Of a DNA stretch of 40,333 bases, positions 38,938 to 40,333 are shown piece after piece. The stretch is from assembly GCA_023415795.1 (NCBI GenBank), contig JAEZJG010000001.1, positions 1-40,333 on the forward strand, in the 5' to 3' direction. How positions within the stretch are numbered: the stretch's first letter is position 1; each line of letters begins with the position of its first letter. The DNA comes from Bacillota bacterium. Its GTDB lineage: Bacteria > Bacillota > Clostridia > Christensenellales > SZUA-584. The notes beneath the pieces are model-generated. The model was given only the letters and a program-made list of their open reading frames with translations. It made no database searches and had not been told where the DNA came from. The translations under genes were made by a program, and so were the position numbers.

Positions 38938-39693
38938 CTATACGGACAGCAGCTTACCCATGAAGTCTCGCGTTCGCTGCTGGCTGGGGTTGCGCAGCAC
39001 CGCGTCCGGCGTACCCCGCTCAATCACACAGCCGTCGTCCATGAACACCACCTCTTTGGCGACCTCGCCCGCAAAGCCCATCTCGTGCGTGACCACAACC
39101 ATCGTCATGTGCTCTGCCGCCAGCTGCTTGATGGTGCGCAGTACCTCACCAGTCAGCTCAGGGTCCAATGCGGAGGTGGGCTCGTCGAAGCACAGTATTT
39201 CGGGGCTGAGCGCCATGGCGCGGGCGATGGCCACGCGCTGCTTCTGGCCGCCGGACAGCTGATATGGATAAGCCTTTTCCTTTTCCAGCAGACCCACCTT
39301 TTTGAGCAGGCCGCGACAGTTCTCCTCGATGGCCGCCTTGTCGGCATCAACCTCTTGAAGCGGCGCTAGCATCAGGTTCTGCATCACCGACAGGTGCGGG
39401 AACAGATGAAACTCCTGAAACACCAGCCCCAGTTTTTTGCGCAGCTGATGCTTTTTCTGTGCATCGGGATAAACCGGCTTGCCGTTGATTGTCTGGAACA
39501 GGTACTCGCCATCGATCTTAAGGCTGCCCTCGTCGGCATCCTCCAACAGGTTTATACAGCGCAGCAGCGTGGATTTTCCACTGCCCGACGGACCGATGAC
39601 CGCAATCACATCGCCCTTGCTGACCGACAAATCGACACCTTTTAGCACCTCAAGGTTTCCGAATTTTTTGTGTATATTAACTGCGCTTAACAT
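38938..39693 (-). CDS. Polar amino acid ABC transporter ATP-binding protein
   Basis: A 251-residue protein. Walker A GPSGSGKST (34-42), FQEFHLFPHLSVMQNLMLAP, signature LSGGQKQRVAIARA, Walker B ILCFDEPTSALDPELTGEVL and the switch His in VVVTHEMGFAGEVA. FQEFHLFPHL, SALDPEL and the HEMGFA sequence are typical of the GlnQ/HisP group that energises amino-acid import. It has its own GGAG ribosome site nine bases after the permease gene. Substrate not determined. Confidence 0.95.
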   Translation of the reverse strand: MLSAVNIHKKFGNLEVLKGVDLSVSKGDVIAVIGPSGSGKSTLLRCINLLEDADEGSLKIDGEYLFQTINGKPVYPDAQKKHQLRKKLGLVFQEFHLFPHLSVMQNLMLAPLQEVDADKAAIEENCRGLLKKVGLLEKEKAYPYQLSGGQKQRVAIARAMALSPEILCFDEPTSALDPELTGEVLRTIKQLAAEHMTMVVVTHEMGFAGEVAKEVVFMDDGCVIERGTPDAVLRNPSQQRTRDFMGKLLSV

Positions 39694-39702
39694 GGCATCT
39701 CC

Positions 39703-40333
39703 TTACTTGTAATAGTCGAATCTGCGTTCTATGCGGCGGAACAGTGATGTCAGCCCGCCCGTCATGATCAGATAGAATATTGCTGCGATGACGAGCGGTA
39801 TAAACGAGAAGTCTCGGAGCATAGCGATTTTGGCTTCCTTCATCAGGTCGTTGGCGGATATGGCATATACGAGTGCCGTATCCTTAACAAGAGTGATGAT
39901 CTCGTTGCCCATTGGGGGCAGTATACGCTTGATGACCTGCGGCAGTATGACCTTGAAGAAGGTAATTCTGCCGGATAGCCCCAGAACATTTGCTGCTTCA
40001 TATTGTCCGCGGGGGATGGACTGCATGCCGCCGCGATAGATCTCAGCGAAATAAGCTGCGTAGTTCAGCGAAAAAGCAACAATGGCTGCTGGAACCCTGT
40101 CCATTTTGAGACCGAGAAGAGGTAACCCGAAGAAAATGAATATGACCTGAAGCAGCAGTGGTGTACCTCGGAAAAAGAAAATATAACCCTTGGAAATGCC
40201 TCTCAAAACTTTGTTCTTAGACAGATACATCAAACAAAAAAGAAGACCGAGGGGCAAAGCAAAAAGCAATGTGAACCCCCAAACATTAAGGGTGGTCAGC
40301 GTGCCTTTCAGCATTTCGCCAAGCAGTGACCAT
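39703..40333 (-). CDS. Polar amino acid ABC transporter permease (5' end cut by window edge)
   Basis: About 209 visible residues. The frame stays open to the window edge, reading WSLLGEMLKGTLTTLNVWGF, which matches the usual N-terminal region of these permeases; the internal ATG at 40314 has no ribosome site, so the true start is at or beyond the edge. It has five helices and the EAA loop YEAANVLGLSGRITFFKVILPQ, and FFRGTPLLLQVIFIFFGLP is typical of the GlnP/HisM family. It pairs with the following ATPase. The substrate-binding protein is presumably upstream, outside the window. Confidence 0.92.
   Translation of the reverse strand, partial: WSLLGEMLKGTLTTLNVWGFTLLFALPLGLLFCLMYLSKNKVLRGISKGYIFFFRGTPLLLQVIFIFFGLPLLGLKMDRVPAAIVAFSLNYAAYFAEIYRGGMQSIPRGQYEAANVLGLSGRITFFKVILPQVIKRILPPMGNEIITLVKDTALVYAISANDLMKEAKIAMLRDFSFIPLVIAAIFYLIMTGGLTSLFRRIERRFDYYK

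Noticed and set aside
38836..39369. 177-codon plus-strand frame over the amino-acid ABC ATPase
   Set aside because: Mostly antisense of a clear ABC ATPase gene. The first 100 bases are intergenic, but no ribosome site or domain supports a gene.

Overview
The window looks like a single stretch of chromosome from an anaerobic Gram-positive Bacillota, most likely class Clostridia. Evidence: Veg, CdaA/YbbR, the rpmE-DUF1385-prmC-prfA cluster, rpsF-ssb-rpsR, DegV, AzlCD, strong GGAGG-type ribosome binding sites, many extended -10 (TGnTATAAT) promoters, lipoprotein signal peptides, and no outer-membrane genes. Base composition is moderately GC-rich by eye. The exact order or family cannot be fixed from the sequence alone. 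I see no insertion sequence, prophage, integrase, CRISPR array or rRNA operon.

Layout. 1-2.8 kb: a truncated PAS/LuxR-type regulator, then a two-gene flavodoxin-fold operon divergent from a TetR regulator, with two matching 19-bp palindromes over both promoters. 2.9-8.5 kb: secreted alkaline phosphatase lipoprotein, AzlC-AzlD amino-acid exporter, tautomerase, two small paralogous proteins, PhzF-like isomerase and a DUF998-like membrane protein, mostly on the minus strand. 8.8-13.4 kb: rpsF-ssb-rpsR, hisC, DNA glycosylase Tag, a PF00882-type phospholipase-like protein, a 51-residue Cys-rich microprotein and an MntR-type regulator. 13.4-15.2 kb: a gene-poor segment with two DnaA boxes, then veg, overlapped tail to tail by a Pro-rich protein with PRMSP repeats. 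15.2-18.8 kb: translation cluster rpmE, DUF1385, prmC, prfA. 18.8-22.9 kb: a decayed ORF, two tandem family-4-like uracil-DNA glycosylases (one lacking most Fe-S cysteines), DegV, an autoregulated MarR-type protein and a NagB-like protein. 23.2-28.6 kb: cdaA-cdaR (c-di-AMP synthesis), an FAD-dependent dehydrogenase, a ParA-like ATPase and cysteine synthase. 28.8-31.5 kb: tRNA-Thr, aldo/keto reductase behind a MerR-type promoter, an EcsC-like protein with two zinc ribbons, and tRNA-Ala. 31.6-40.3 kb: radA, a DUF6512-like membrane protein, a MacAB-like efflux system, an alpha/beta hydrolase, a lipoprotein, and part of a polar amino-acid ABC transporter.

Most of the window is core housekeeping sequence with compact operons and clear intrinsic terminators. 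The most distinctive observations are regulatory (twin TetR operators, tandem MarR operators, a 19-bp-spacer MerR promoter with no adjacent regulator, a possible leaderless glycosylase mRNA, DnaA boxes near veg). A few unusual proteins also stand out: the Fe-S-depleted uracil-DNA glycosylase, the EcsC/zinc-ribbon fusion, the PRMSP protein and the Cys-rich microprotein. I found no convincing multi-gene novel defence or biosynthetic system.
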